Positions 1 to 6,241 are shown, counted from the first letter of the stretch. The stretch: DNA of 11,845 nt from an uncultured Lachnospiraceae bacterium (GCA_902796375.1 CADBOW010000025.1:1-11845); one strand, 5' to 3'. Made by a program: numbers and translations. The notes: generated by a model not told the origin, from the sequence alone.

Positions 1-583
1 CAAGGCCGGCGATGACATCTCTCTTTCCGCCGGAATGACGGATCAGGGAGAGCCTTACCTGCAGGTTCAGGACAGCGGCATCGGCATGGCTCAATCCGAT
101 GTTACTCATATGTTCGAGCGTTTCTATCGTTCGGACGAAACCCGGGAGATCAAGGGAACCGGTCTCGGCCTGGCCATAGCAAAATGGATTGTGGACCGGC
201 ACAGAGGACATTTTGAAATCCTTTCCCGTACAGAGCTGGGCACCCGGATCCGGCTGGTACTTCCCCGTGATATCATAACGGAAGCCAAACCCTTCGATTC
301 AGATGACGAGGAAATAGAGGCGGAACCGACAGCAGAGACTGCAGAGCAGATGACAGAGGATACTGAGAAAGCCACTGCGGATCCTGTGGCCGAGAATGCT
401 GAGATAGATGCTACCAATTCCGTGACGGAGAATACTGAGATGAATGCTGCAGATCCCGCGACGGAGGATGCTTGGAGAGCCGATGCAGAACCTGTAAGGG
501 AGGATGCTGAGAGCGCTGAGGAAACCGCTGAGGATCCTGCAGCTGAACATGCTGAGAGCGCTGAGAAAACCGCCTCCATGTGA
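1..583 (+). CDS. Sensor histidine kinase, C-terminal fragment with acidic repeat tail
   Basis: This is the 3' end of a gene that enters from the left edge; the frame is open from base 2 and 193 residues are visible. The fragment is the second half of a HATPase_c catalytic domain: the G1 box DSGIGM (fragment residues 24-29), an F box FERFYR (38-43) and a G2 box GTGLGLAIAK (52-61), ending in the usual final strand at RIRLVLP. Proteins of this family autophosphorylate a histidine and pass the phosphate to a response regulator; the H box, sensor and membrane segments lie outside the window. After the kinase core comes an unusual tail of about 100 residues, very rich in Glu, Ala, Asp and Thr and built of 12-residue repeats. 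Kinases of this type normally stop soon after the final strand. The TGA stop is followed by a strong hairpin. The kinase call is secure; the signal sensed and the partner regulator cannot be told. Confidence 0.93.
   Translation, partial: KAGDDISLSAGMTDQGEPYLQVQDSGIGMAQSDVTHMFERFYRSDETREIKGTGLGLAIAKWIVDRHRGHFEILSRTELGTRIRLVLPRDIITEAKPFDSDDEEIEAEPTAETAEQMTEDTEKATADPVAENAEIDATNSVTENTEMNAADPATEDAWRADAEPVREDAESAEETAEDPAAEHAESAEKTASM
359..580 (+). repeat. 36-bp coding tandem repeat in kinase tail
   Basis: Six degenerate units encode a 12-residue motif close to [DN][AT]E-x-x-A-x-[DNE]-P-V-x-E. They lie at 359-394, 395-430, 431-466, 467-502, 503-547 (expanded to 15 residues) and 548-580 (last, 11 residues). 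The period is a multiple of three, so the reading frame is kept. The last two units share a near-identical stretch encoding AESAE. The repeats give a negatively charged, probably disordered C-terminal extension. Its function is unknown. Confidence 0.8.
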
Positions 584-612
584 GATAAAAAACATATCCG
601 GAGATCACTCCG

Positions 613-666
613 ATCATGAAGAAAGCTTCCTGCCGACATCTGCCGACAGGAAGCTTTCTTCATGAT
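613..666. terminator. Bidirectional hairpin between kinase and hsp20
   Basis: A perfect 20-bp inverted repeat (613-632 with 647-666) encloses a 14-nt loop. The lower stem has A-rich sequence on the left and T-rich sequence (CTTTCTTC) on the right, so it can work for both the plus-strand kinase gene and the minus-strand hsp20 gene that converge here. The octamer TGCCGACA occurs twice as a direct repeat across the loop (631-638 and 641-648). Confidence 0.8.
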
Positions 667-740
667 GATCCGGGTTCTCTCTCCCGGGGACTGTTATCCT
701 TTATCCGATGAAGCACCACGGAGATCTTCCGGGACAGAGC

Positions 741-1178
741 TTACAGAATATCGATCAGCTCCTTCTTCGCCTCATCCGTCTCCTTATTCACATTCAGGGC
801 AAGGACCCCATTTTCGAAGGTTGCCTTCACCCCTTCCTTCTGAACACGATTTCCCACGTAGAAGTTCCTCTGCAGTCTGCCTACCCGGCGCTCTCTACGG
901 ATGTACTTTCCTTCATCATCTTTCTTCTCCTGTTCCTTGGAATGCTCTGCGGAAACCTTCAGATATCCATCCTCCAGTTCAACCTTTACCTCTTCCTTCC
1001 TGAATCCCGGAAGCTCAAGCTCCAGCTCGTAATGATCATCATATTCCTTCACATCTGCTGTCATTCTTCCGATGGTCTCCGGAACCGCCTTCTCCTTCTC
1101 GAGATTGCAGGGATAGTTCATCAATTCATTCATCAGGTCATCTACTACGGTTCCTCTGAAAATATTCGGATAATACAT
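741..1178 (-). CDS. hsp20: Small heat-shock protein, Hsp20/alpha-crystallin family
   Basis: This 145-residue protein is an ATP-independent holdase chaperone that binds unfolding proteins in the cytoplasm. The alpha-crystallin domain spans roughly residues 38-132, with the ELPGF turn (55-59), GYLKVSAEH (71-79) and the family signature near the domain end, ATFENGVLAL (119-128). A C-terminal I-D-I (142-144) matches the I-x-I motif used for oligomer assembly, and the N-terminal arm starts MYYPNIFRGTVVDDLM, as in clostridial Hsp18-type proteins. The length is normal for the family. The ATG is preceded by AAAGGAGAGG (1185-1194), which supports this start. A SigA-like promoter overlapped by a perfect CIRCE element lies upstream, so control by the HrcA repressor is very likely. 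It appears to be transcribed alone and ends at the shared hairpin at 613-666. Confidence 0.96.
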   Translation of the reverse strand: MYYPNIFRGTVVDDLMNELMNYPCNLEKEKAVPETIGRMTADVKEYDDHYELELELPGFRKEEVKVELEDGYLKVSAEHSKEQEKKDDEGKYIRRERRVGRLQRNFYVGNRVQKEGVKATFENGVLALNVNKETDEAKKELIDIL

Positions 1179-1263
1179 AAGTCACCTCTCCTTTCTGTCC
1201 GAAGCCCCTTCGGACTGCCTGCCGTCCACTATATTCTGTGGACTTATTCTTCTGTTTGACTAT

Positions 1264-1292
1264 GTTATACCACTTTTGTTAGCACTCGTCAA
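1264..1292 (-). promoter_or_regulatory. SigA-type promoter of hsp20
   Basis: Read on the minus strand, TTGACG (1287-1292) and TATAAC (1264-1269) are separated by exactly 17 bp, giving a start near 1257 and a leader of about 80 nt before the hsp20 ATG. The -35 box sits inside the CIRCE operator. A weaker alternative, TTTAAG-N17-TATTTT with its -10 at 1307-1312, would put CIRCE over the transcription start instead. Confidence 0.7.
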
Positions 1293-1310
1293 TAGTGAGT
1301 GCTAACAAAA
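1274..1310. promoter_or_regulatory. CIRCE operator (HrcA binding site)
   Basis: The core TTAGCACTC-N9-GAGTGCTAA lies at 1279-1305 and matches the CIRCE consensus at every arm position. The inverted repeat extends to 14 perfect bases on each side (1274-1287 and 1297-1310). CIRCE is the binding site of HrcA, which represses chaperone genes until heat shock. It overlaps the -35 region and spacer of the hsp20 promoter. Confidence 0.97.
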
Positions 1311-1343
1311 TATGTGAACATTTTGTGTTCTTAAAACCGGAAA

Positions 1344-1372
1344 TTGACGTTCCTTTGAAAAGGTTGTACTCT
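1344..1372 (+). promoter_or_regulatory. Possible promoter of the small lipoprotein gene
   Basis: TTGACG (1344-1349) lies 17 bp from TACTCT (1367-1372), which keeps only the most conserved -10 positions (TA...T). It faces the lipoprotein gene and would give a leader of about 55-60 nt. The -35 box is good, the -10 box weak. Confidence 0.45.
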
Positions 1373-1436
1373 ATCTATAGTTGAAGTAACCGGATGTGCT
1401 GTTCTCACCGGCACAGAATGAAATGGAGGAATTCAC

Positions 1437-1637
1437 ATGAAGAAAAGAGTTATAATTCTTGGAATGATCCTGGTTCTTGGGACTGCCACCCTTCTGACCG
1501 GCTGCGGCGAAGAGAAAACCGTCGTGGAACAACAGGCGGATCTGGCGAAGAATCTGACAAAGAAAGCCAACGATGCCATGGACAAGGTAAACAATGCAAC
1601 TCCTGACATAAACCTGGACGGTATCAAAGGAGAATGA
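1437..1637 (+). CDS. Small lipoprotein, 66 residues, unknown function
   Basis: The N-terminus is a clear type II signal peptide: basic MKKR, a hydrophobic core (residues 5-20), then lipobox L20-T-G-C23. Lipid attachment at C23 and cleavage would leave a surface-anchored peptide of 44 residues. The mature part (from CGEEKTVVEQQ) is polar and probably helical up to about residue 53, with regularly spaced Leu, Ala and Val. No family was recognised. GGAGGA (1425-1430) sits 6 nt before the ATG, so start and expression are well supported. The gene is alone, has a candidate promoter at 1344-1372 and is followed by a strong hairpin at 1649-1698. It diverges from hsp20 across the CIRCE region, but nothing shows it to be HrcA-controlled. 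Confidence 0.8.
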   Translation: MKKRVIILGMILVLGTATLLTGCGEEKTVVEQQADLAKNLTKKANDAMDKVNNATPDINLDGIKGE

Positions 1638-1648
1638 TCTCTCCCAGT

Positions 1649-1698
1649 AAAATGACACGATTTCCGAAGCAGCCCGCTTCCGGAAATCGTGTCATTTT
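1649..1698. terminator. Bidirectional terminator between lipoprotein gene and tatD
   Basis: An 18-bp perfect stem (1649-1666 with 1681-1698) starts with AAAA and ends with TTTT. It can be extended by AAGC/GCTT (1667-1670 with 1676-1679) if C1680 bulges. It lies 11 nt after the lipoprotein stop and 9 nt beyond the tatD stop, so it serves both convergent genes. Confidence 0.88.
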
Positions 1699-1707
1699 CC
1701 ATTTCTC

Positions 1708-2493
1708 TTAAATATGAAAGATCCGTTCTGTATTCTCTGCTGCCCACCGGATCAGCTCTTCCCTGGAGATCTTCATATATCCGGCCAGCGTCTCGGCCAC
1801 ATATACGATGTTCTCCGGCACATTTGTATGTCCAAGTCCCTTCACGTTCCGGGGGGTCAGATACGGAGCATCCGTCTCCAGAAGGATCCGGTCCTTGGGG
1901 ATCACTCCGACTGCATCCCGAAGCGCATCCGCTCTCCGGTCATCGCAGATCCAACCGGTCACTCCAATGGAGAAGCCCATTTCCAGGTACTTCTCTGCTG
2001 TCCTTCGGTCTCCGGTATAGCAATGCACCACCGACCGTTCCGCCACCTTCGGCGCCGCCGAAAACAGTGCCGCGAAGTCCTCCGATGCATCTCTTTCGTG
2101 CAGGAACATGGGAGCCTCCAGTTCCTCCGCCAGGGCCACAAACCGCTCCAGGGTGCGAAGCTGGTTGCGCTTCTCGCTGAACATACGATTATAATCCAGG
2201 CCGCATTCTCCCACCGCCACCACTCTGGGATTCTCCGTATAGATCTGCCGGACCTCTTCCAGGATCCCGTCCTGAAAATCATCCGCATTGTGAGGATGCA
2301 GGCCGGCGGTCCCGTACACCTTCGTCTCCGGATGCTCCATCAGATAGGAATGGATCTTCCGATTCTCCTTCGGATCCGATCCCGTCAGAATACAGATCAC
2401 GCCCTGCTCCGCCGCCCGGTGAAGGATGGTATCCGGATGTTTGAACTGCGGACAGAAAAGATTCAGCCCGATATCGTAATATTTCACATCCAT
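1708..2493 (-). CDS. tatD: TatD-family metal-dependent hydrolase/DNase
   Basis: This 261-residue TIM-barrel hydrolase belongs to the TatD family, whose studied members are metal-dependent 3'-5' DNases linked to DNA repair and quality control. Family motifs are seen in order: GLHPH (64-68), GECGLDY (95-101), FLHERDA (130-136), VVHCYTG (155-161) and LLETDAPYL (204-212). Metal and catalytic candidates are E96, H132, H157 and D208. The N-terminus reads DIGLNL (7-12) rather than the D-x-H-x-H seen in YcfH/YjjV-type relatives. E. coli TatD itself has DIGVNL at this place and the same length, and GWICDDRR (180-187) also resembles it, so this looks like a TatD-proper type. The ATG directly abuts the TAA stop of the upstream 121-residue gene, so the two are surely co-translated. 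The gene ends at a shared terminator. Confidence 0.95.
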   Translation of the reverse strand: MDVKYYDIGLNLFCPQFKHPDTILHRAAEQGVICILTGSDPKENRKIHSYLMEHPETKVYGTAGLHPHNADDFQDGILEEVRQIYTENPRVVAVGECGLDYNRMFSEKRNQLRTLERFVALAEELEAPMFLHERDASEDFAALFSAAPKVAERSVVHCYTGDRRTAEKYLEMGFSIGVTGWICDDRRADALRDAVGVIPKDRILLETDAPYLTPRNVKGLGHTNVPENIVYVAETLAGYMKISREELIRWAAENTERIFHI

Positions 2494-2859
2494 TTACAGA
2501 AACTCGCCTTCTACCTGCAGCCACTCCACGGTAAGCTCTGCCGGATTCAGCTTTCCGTCCTTAATCTCGGCAAACATTTCCGCAAGCTCTTCATCGGTCA
2601 TGGTACGGATATGATCTCCACGGGTGATGATCACCGGACGGTCGTTCTTCGCATCATCTGCCAGTCCCTCCAGTTCATTTTCCGTCACATTATATAACTC
2701 CATCAGCACGTAGCGCATTTCCATAAGACGTCCGTACATATTCTCAAGCGTAACGAAGGCCCGGGGATCTGCGAGACTTTCCAGATAATTATGATACATC
2801 ACGCGATACCGGATCTTATACAGGTTCAATGCCTGCTCAAATGATAATCCCTCTGCCAT
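2494..2859 (-). CDS. Hypothetical protein, 121 residues, coupled to tatD
   Basis: This small, acidic, mostly helical soluble protein has no signal peptide or membrane segment and matches no family I can name. The N-terminal two thirds (residues 5-70) look like helical hairpins rich in Tyr, Met and Leu, for example YKIRYRVMYHNYLE (14-27). The C-terminal part, HIRTMTDEELAEMF (83-96) followed by VEWLQVE (111-117), resembles the 'DEELAEF...WLxWL' pattern of many small clostridial and phage hypothetical proteins; this is memory-based and weak. AAGAGGAGGA (2867-2876) lies 7 nt before the ATG. Its TAA stop touches the tatD ATG without a gap, which suggests fixed-ratio production with TatD and a possible shared role. 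A good promoter lies upstream. Confidence 0.85.
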   Translation of the reverse strand: MAEGLSFEQALNLYKIRYRVMYHNYLESLADPRAFVTLENMYGRLMEMRYVLMELYNVTENELEGLADDAKNDRPVIITRGDHIRTMTDEELAEMFAEIKDGKLNPAELTVEWLQVEGEFL

Positions 2860-2920
2860 AATACAATCCTCCTCTTATTCCTCTTGCCCCGGACCGCCCG
2901 GTCCATGGGACTACCCGTAT

Positions 2921-2950
2921 ATTCTACCACAGGAGTCGTGATTCTTTCAA
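2921..2950 (-). promoter_or_regulatory. Promoter of the unknown gene-tatD operon
   Basis: On the minus strand TTGAAA (2945-2950) and TAGAAT (2921-2926) are 18 bp apart, and TGG directly before the -10 gives an extended -10 element. The leader would be about 55 nt and contains a short GGACC/GGTCC hairpin (2891-2904). Confidence 0.65.
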
Positions 2951-3008
2951 GCATTCTGCATGCATGCCGGAATATCCGGAATATCCTCCGGGAATTTTCT
3001 CTCCCGGC

Positions 3009-3037
3009 TTGTATCTGAATCCTAAAAGTGCTATGAT
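3009..3037 (+). promoter_or_regulatory. Extended -10 promoter of the antiporter gene
   Basis: TATGAT (3032-3037) is preceded by TGC, forming an extended -10, with a weak TTGTAT -35 (3009-3014) at 17 bp. Transcription would begin near 3044. This lies after the upstream ATG at 2964, so the promoter argues for the antiporter starting at 3087. Confidence 0.65.
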
Positions 3038-3053
3038 GGGTGGCATGCGAAAA

Positions 3054-3070
3054 GAATCCCGCAGGGATTC
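3054..3070 (+). other. Leader hairpin just before the antiporter RBS
   Basis: GAATCCC and GGGATTC (3054-3060 and 3064-3070) form a perfect 7-bp stem with a 3-nt loop. It ends 2 nt before the AAAAGGAG ribosome binding site, inside the predicted 43-nt leader. It may affect message stability or ribosome access; no known riboswitch is recognised. Confidence 0.5.
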
Positions 3071-3072
3071 GG

Positions 3073-3080
3073 AAAAGGAG
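3073..3080 (+). promoter_or_regulatory. Ribosome binding site that fixes the antiporter start
   Basis: AAAAGGAG ends 6 nt before the ATG at 3087. No comparable site precedes the in-frame ATG at 2964, and the residues between them are Pro/Tyr-rich and then highly charged, unlike an antiporter N-terminus. Confidence 0.8.
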
Positions 3081-3086
3081 CATATC

Positions 3087-4289
3087 ATGGATACACTGGA
3101 CATATTGAGACAATTGGCGATCATTATCGTCGCTGCCAAGTTCTTCGGACTTCTGGCCAGAAAATGCAAGGCCCCGCAGGTGGCCGGCGAGATCATCGCC
3201 GGACTGCTGATCGGTCCAAGTCTTTTCAACCTGGTGGAGTCCTCGGACTTTCTTGCCGGAATGGCCGAAATCGGCGTCATCATCCTGATGTTTACAGCCG
3301 GTCTGGAGACAAATATATCAGACCTGAAGAAAACCGGAGTGAAGGCATCCATCATAGCCTGCACCGGGGTATTCATCCCCCTGATCTGCGGAACCCTCCT
3401 CTATATGGCCTTCTACGGTTTTTCCGCCATCGGTTCGGAGGGCTTCTATCGTGCCATCTTCATCGGAACGATCCTGACGGCAACCTCCGTAAGCATTACG
3501 GTGCAGACCCTTCGGGAAATGGGTAAGCTCCAGGGTGAACTGGGCCAGACCATCATGAGTGCAGCCATCATCGACGATGTGATCGGAATCATAGTCCTTA
3601 CCGTGGTCATCGGATTTAAGAAGCCGGACTCGGATGTGACCGGCGTTCTGCTTCGGACTACGGCCTTCTTCGTTCTGGCCGTCATCCTGGGCATCATCAT
3701 TTACAAGCTGTTCAAATGGTATGACAACCAGCATCCCCACACACGGCGGATCCCCATCCTGGGAATCGCACTGGCCTTTGCCCTTTCCTATGTGGCCGAC
3801 AAATTCTTCGGAGTCGCAGACATCACCGGTGCCTATGTGGCCGGTGTCATCCTCTGCTCTCTCCGTGACTCGGACTACATTACCCAGAAAATGGATACCA
3901 ACTCATATATCATTTTCGGACCGGTCTTCTTCTGCAGTATCGGTCTGCAGACGAATGTCCGTACGCTGGATACCACGATCCTCTGGTTCTCTCTGGCATT
4001 CGTGGCAGTAGGCCTGCTTTCAAAGGTCGTAGGCTGCGGGTTCGCTTCAAGGCTTCTGGGATACCGGGGGCGTGACGCGCTGAAGATCGGCTGCGGAATG
4101 ATGACCCGGGGCGAGGTAGCGCTGATCGTAGCTCAGCGCGGATTGAAGGTCGGCATGCTGGAGCCTGCCTATTTCACATCGGTGATCCTGCTGATCATCG
4201 TCAGCTCCATCCTGACTCCGCTGCTTCTGAAGGCCCTCTATGCGAAGGACCCGCCGGAGGATGCCGCTCCGCAGGATGCAACTCCATAG
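3087..4289 (+). CDS. CPA2-family cation:proton antiporter
   Basis: This 400-residue inner-membrane protein has about 12-13 hydrophobic segments and exchanges Na+ or K+ for protons (NapA/GerN/KefB-like core). Visible motifs are GEIIAGLLIGPSL (34-46), LMFTAGLET (67-75), the TATSVSIT segment of the unwound helix (131-138), the ion-site pair D163-D164 in AIIDDVIGII (160-169), GPVFFCSIGL (278-287) and MMTRGEVALIVAQRG (338-352). It stops after the last membrane helix, with no TrkA-N/RCK nucleotide-binding domain, so it is the short NapA/GerN form rather than a Kef channel. The start at 3087 is chosen for its RBS and because the promoter lies downstream of the 2964 ATG. The last ten residues, EDAAPQDATP, are the first two units of a 15-bp repeat that continues past the TAG stop. 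Cation preference cannot be read from sequence. Confidence 0.94.
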   Translation: MDTLDILRQLAIIIVAAKFFGLLARKCKAPQVAGEIIAGLLIGPSLFNLVESSDFLAGMAEIGVIILMFTAGLETNISDLKKTGVKASIIACTGVFIPLICGTLLYMAFYGFSAIGSEGFYRAIFIGTILTATSVSITVQTLREMGKLQGELGQTIMSAAIIDDVIGIIVLTVVIGFKKPDSDVTGVLLRTTAFFVLAVILGIIIYKLFKWYDNQHPHTRRIPILGIALAFALSYVADKFFGVADITGAYVAGVILCSLRDSDYITQKMDTNSYIIFGPVFFCSIGLQTNVRTLDTTILWFSLAFVAVGLLSKVVGCGFASRLLGYRGRDALKIGCGMMTRGEVALIVAQRGLKVGMLEPAYFTSVILLIIVSSILTPLLLKALYAKDPPEDAAPQDATP

Positions 4290-4392
4290 GATGCCCGGTC
4301 TCAGGATACAACTCCGTAGGATACCAGGCCTCAGGATAATGGTCTGCAGGAGAAGCCGGCCTCAGGATAATGGTCTGCAGAATATCGGTCCG
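4257..4392 (+). repeat. 15-bp tandem repeat running from antiporter C-terminus into the 3' region
   Basis: Nine degenerate 15-bp units, mostly beginning CAGGAT or TAGGAT, lie at 4257, 4272, 4287, 4302, 4317, 4332, 4347 (16 bp), 4363 and 4378. The first two are coding (EDAAP, QDATP). The third begins TAG, which is the stop codon, and the fifth also begins TAG. Read in frame, the rest would continue as further Asp/Pro/Thr pentapeptides until the 1-nt expansion in unit 7. A 30-bp dimer repeats at 4272-4301 and 4302-4331 with 25 of 30 bases the same, and a 23-nt block is identical at 4327-4349 and 4358-4380. Confidence 0.85.
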
Positions 4393-4398
4393 CATAAG

Positions 4399-4429
4399 GA
4401 AAGAGGGGAGTTTCAGGCTCCCCTCTTTC
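4399..4429. terminator. Bidirectional terminator between antiporter and MATE genes
   Basis: A 12-bp GC-rich stem (4399-4410 with 4418-4429) has a 7-nt loop, an AAA start and a TTTCTTC end. It begins 1 nt past the stop codon of the minus-strand MATE gene and ends the antiporter transcript on the other strand. Confidence 0.85.
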
Positions 4430-4430
4430 T

Positions 4431-6227
4431 TCACGCCTCCGCTGCGCTAAGCACAATGGATACGATATTCATCCTGTAAACATATTTATAACTGACTGAT
4501 CTTGCGATCTTTTGAACTGCGATGACTCCGATCTTGGGAACGTCATCGGATTTCTCCCTAAGATCCAGGGGATTGTAAGGCTCTCCAAGGCTGCGGATCA
4601 GAATCTCGATGGATTCCCTGTCATCAAACAGCTTGATATCCAACAGGCTGCCACCGTTCTTTGCCTCACCGGATCTCAGCTTCAGGTGAGTCACCATCTC
4701 CACCGCCAGTTCCTCTGTACATAGGGATGCCATATAGGAAATCCGGTGGGGTATTCTTCCCCTCTCCAGGAATTCTCCCACCTTCTCCGAAACACCTGTG
4801 ACGGTTTCTTCCGTGCTGTGTATCTCAAAATCAAATTCCGGGGATCGATTCACCAGCTGTGGCTTTAACCGAAGGATGCGGTCCGAGACCGTTTTATTCT
4901 TCCTGCCCAGGATCATCATCAACGGGATCAGAAGCAGGCAGCCCATCAGCGGAGTTGCACTGATGGCAATCCATATGCCGTCTCTCCCCATGACCGGGAT
5001 GAGAACCGCCAGCAGCACCGGATACAATATCGAATCCGGGATCAATGCCATAAGCAGCGCCGAACGGAAGTGCTCCGTGGCCTCATAGAATTTTGTCAGC
5101 AGGTACAGGACCAGATAACAGGGAAGAAATATCATCACATAGAATGCACAGGTCCAGATATCATCGGTGATCTCCATTCCATACAGCCCGGACAGCAGTG
5201 GAAGTACCGGAATACACACCGCCGAATACAGAATTGTTGCCATGAGGCCTGTTTTTATGGCTTCCCCCATGGTCCGTTTCAGATTGTTCTTATCTCTCTC
5301 CGCATAGAAGATCCTGAAAAGAGGGGATGCCGCATATCCCATGCCCATGGGTGCACATCGCAGGAACTTCCTGATATTGTTTACAACTACAACAACCGCC
5401 AGGATCAGCGGTTCCTCCGGGAAACCCATAAGGATCACGTTATTTGCCACTGCCAGAATCGCGCAGTCGATCACCGAATCCAAAGATGTGGGAAAACCGT
5501 TTCGGATCGTCTGTCGGATCTGCCTTCCTGTCAGCATCATAGGCTTTAGCTTCACATGCGTCTTTCTTTTTCGGAGAGACACCATTCCCAGGATCAGTTC
5601 CACCAGTGCAGCGATGGAACTTCCTATTCCAAGGCCAAGCATTTTCAGATCCTCCGGAAGCAGGGATACAAGAACGATCGAAGCAATCAGATTTACGAAG
5701 ATATTGACAGCTCCCAGCATCACGCGCCTCGCACGGTACCCCATGACTCCGATGCATTCTCTGATACCGCCGCTGACAGCGTTGAGGAACACGATGGGTG
5801 CACAGCAGCGGATATACAGAACACTGTACTCCAGGATCTGTTCCGTGGTATTTGCACCGCCGAAGACCATAGCCAAGGGCCGTGCAAGTATCAGAAGCAG
5901 AACCGTAAATGCAAGACCCACACTTCCGGAAAACGTGATTCCGCCCGCATAGGCTCTTTGGAACTCTCTCTTCTTTCCACGTTCCTTTGCCCATGCAACA
6001 CGCATGCTGGTAGCATTATTGATCCCATTGATCAGCGCAAGAAAAAGCCCATAAACCGGCAGTCCGATCGCTACTGCTGCGATGGCCTCCTCGCCTATGA
6101 GATTTCCTGCAACGATACTGTCGATCATGAAAATGAAGGTCAATGTCAGTGCATACAGAAAGGATCTCGGCAGCATATGGAGCAGATTTCTACGGATCAG
6201 TCTTCCTCCATTCAGCGTCTCAGTCAT
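4431..6227 (-). CDS. MATE-like exporter fused to a degenerate RsbW/GHKL-type domain
   Basis: The protein has 598 residues; plain MATE exporters have about 450. Residues 1-440 form a 12-helix MATE/MOP-type transporter in two six-helix halves, with the early MIDSIVAGNLIGEEAIAAV (34-52) typical of the fold. Such proteins use Na+ or H+ gradients to export small organic molecules or lipid-linked compounds. Residues about 464-598 are cytoplasmic and resemble the HATPase_c_2 fold of anti-sigma kinases: a CTEELAVEMVTH helix (503-514), SLGEPYNPL (546-554), GVIAVQKIARSVSY (567-580) and a closing strand RMNIVSIVL (585-593). In active kinases the helix carries Asn and the loop begins with Asp; here E510 and S546 stand at those places by hand alignment, so ATP binding may be lost. 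It starts 14 nt after the esterase gene with AGGGAGGAAG upstream, as last gene of the operon. The transporter call is secure, the C-terminal domain likely. Confidence 0.88.
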   Translation of the reverse strand: MTETLNGGRLIRRNLLHMLPRSFLYALTLTFIFMIDSIVAGNLIGEEAIAAVAIGLPVYGLFLALINGINNATSMRVAWAKERGKKREFQRAYAGGITFSGSVGLAFTVLLLILARPLAMVFGGANTTEQILEYSVLYIRCCAPIVFLNAVSGGIRECIGVMGYRARRVMLGAVNIFVNLIASIVLVSLLPEDLKMLGLGIGSSIAALVELILGMVSLRKRKTHVKLKPMMLTGRQIRQTIRNGFPTSLDSVIDCAILAVANNVILMGFPEEPLILAVVVVVNNIRKFLRCAPMGMGYAASPLFRIFYAERDKNNLKRTMGEAIKTGLMATILYSAVCIPVLPLLSGLYGMEITDDIWTCAFYVMIFLPCYLVLYLLTKFYEATEHFRSALLMALIPDSILYPVLLAVLIPVMGRDGIWIAISATPLMGCLLLIPLMMILGRKNKTVSDRILRLKPQLVNRSPEFDFEIHSTEETVTGVSEKVGEFLERGRIPHRISYMASLCTEELAVEMVTHLKLRSGEAKNGGSLLDIKLFDDRESIEILIRSLGEPYNPLDLREKSDDVPKIGVIAVQKIARSVSYKYVYRMNIVSIVLSAAEA

Positions 6228-6241
6228 GTACTTCCTCCCTG

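Noticed and set aside
631..648. Direct repeat TGCCGACA twice, considered as an attachment site
   Set aside because: It is part of the loop and upper stem of the terminator; no integrase or mobile gene is nearby.
124..663. Ser/Ala-rich frames on the minus strand opposite the kinase
   Set aside because: They arise from the repetitive Glu/Ala codons of the kinase tail read in reverse and include the terminator hairpin. No domain is seen.
1316..1330. GAACA-N5-TGTTC inverted repeat resembling a LexA SOS box
   Set aside because: The spacing does not fit the Gram-positive consensus (CGAAC-N4-GTTCG), and the flanking C and G are missing.
2964..3086. Upstream in-frame ATG giving a 41-residue longer antiporter
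   Set aside because: It lacks a clear RBS and lies upstream of the extended -10 promoter. The added residues do not look like part of an antiporter.
4287..4319. TAG codons read through (suppression or pyrrolysine-type recoding)
   Set aside because: The frame is lost soon after through a 1-nt insertion in unit 7 and meets TAA. No recoding signal or supporting gene is visible, and mutation of CAG to TAG explains the pattern.
4257..4392. Short repeats considered as a CRISPR array
   Set aside because: Units are contiguous 15-mers without unique spacers and continue the coding repeat of the antiporter.
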